Below are positions 39,713 through 39,765 of a stretch of DNA of 39,765 nucleotides, in pieces. The notes beneath the pieces are model-generated. The model was not told the origin of the DNA. It saw only the letters and a program-made list of their open reading frames with translations, and made no database searches. A program made the translations under genes and the position numbers. The stretch is from RGIG4074 sp964459165. GTDB taxonomy: Bacteria > Bacillota > Clostridia > Christensenellales > Borkfalkiaceae. Location of the stretch: NCBI GenBank assembly GCA_964459165.1, contig CAYWKM010000009.1:1-39765 (forward strand), written 5' to 3'. Position 1 is the first letter of the stretch. Each line of letters opens with the position of its first letter.

Positions 39713-39742
39713 AAAGGCGGGTAGTTGATCTATCCGCCTTTT
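39713..39742. terminator. hairpin, probable terminator at the right edge
   Basis: AAAGGCGGGTAG and CTATCCGCCTTT form a 12-bp stem with one wobble around TTGAT. T residues follow on the plus strand and TTTA-type sequence on the minus strand, so the direction is unclear; it may end a phage gene located beyond the window. Confidence 0.6.
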
Positions 39743-39765
39743 AATATGCTTTTCAATAAAAAGTT

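Noticed and set aside
1..39765. CRISPR array or defence island
   Set aside because: No regularly spaced repeats and no cas, restriction-modification or other defence genes were seen apart from the isolated HepT-like gene.

Overview
The window looks like a piece of chromosome from an anaerobic, spore-forming Bacillota, most likely an uncultured gut Clostridia (Christensenellales-like is a guess). The grounds are spoIVA, strong GGAGG ribosome binding sites, TTG starts, sigma-A boxes of the form TTGACN-N17-TATAAT, lysine and tetrahydrofolate riboswitches, RNase J, and the Bacillus-like gene order lspA-rluD(ylyB)-pyrR. Most of the window is ordinary core genome. Only the two ends look accessory.

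Layout. 1-1390 is an AT-rich patch of mobile-element debris: a gene end, a serine-recombinase fragment, a small HTH-like gene, an orphan HepT-type toxin gene and hairpins resembling an IS200-type end. 1392-2636 encodes a ferritin-like protein. 2758-5821 is the asd-dapA-dapB diaminopimelate/lysine operon behind a sigma-A promoter and a lysine riboswitch. 5906-10037 is a six-gene zinc-uptake operon: a His/Cys-rich small membrane protein, ZnuA, ZnuC, ZnuB, a YcgQ/DUF1980-like lipoprotein and a membrane protein with an extracytoplasmic Cys cluster. 10150-15895 is a five-gene operon with a DUF624-like membrane protein, a methyltransferase, Hsp33, a TPR protein and a HEAT-like protein. 15890-17652 is a sporulation unit: spoIVA behind a sigma-E-like promoter, and a 39-residue Lys-rich protein behind a sigma-G-like promoter. 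17717-20674 (minus) has a membrane protein and serC-serA for serine synthesis.

20829-24966 carries RNase J with a long disordered N-terminus and the trmR-trhP pair for tRNA wobble-uridine modification. A tRNA-Thr(CGU), a GH36 alpha-galactosidase, a 63-residue protein and an asparaginase (apparently leaderless mRNA) follow. 29323-30383 (minus) is a DUF421/DUF4363 pair. 30428-31269 is a THF riboswitch with the folate ECF transporter folT. 31299-38347 is a tight eight-gene housekeeping operon: lgt, a coiled-coil gene, lspA, rluD, pyrR, a DUF512 radical-SAM gene, der and plsY. 38426-38792 is tmRNA (ssrA). Its 3' end starts a 24-bp direct repeat, and beyond it come two minus-strand phage lysis-type genes, so a prophage integrated at ssrA probably runs off the right edge.

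The most interesting theme is regulatory compression. At spoIVA, the alpha-galactosidase gene and folT, the Shine-Dalgarno sequence lies in the 3' arm of a terminator-like hairpin directly before the start codon. In the first two cases the gene's own promoter -10 box lies in the 5' arm, so only read-through RNA could fold the full hairpin. The zinc operon, with three accessory proteins that look metal-binding, is the best candidate for incompletely described biology.
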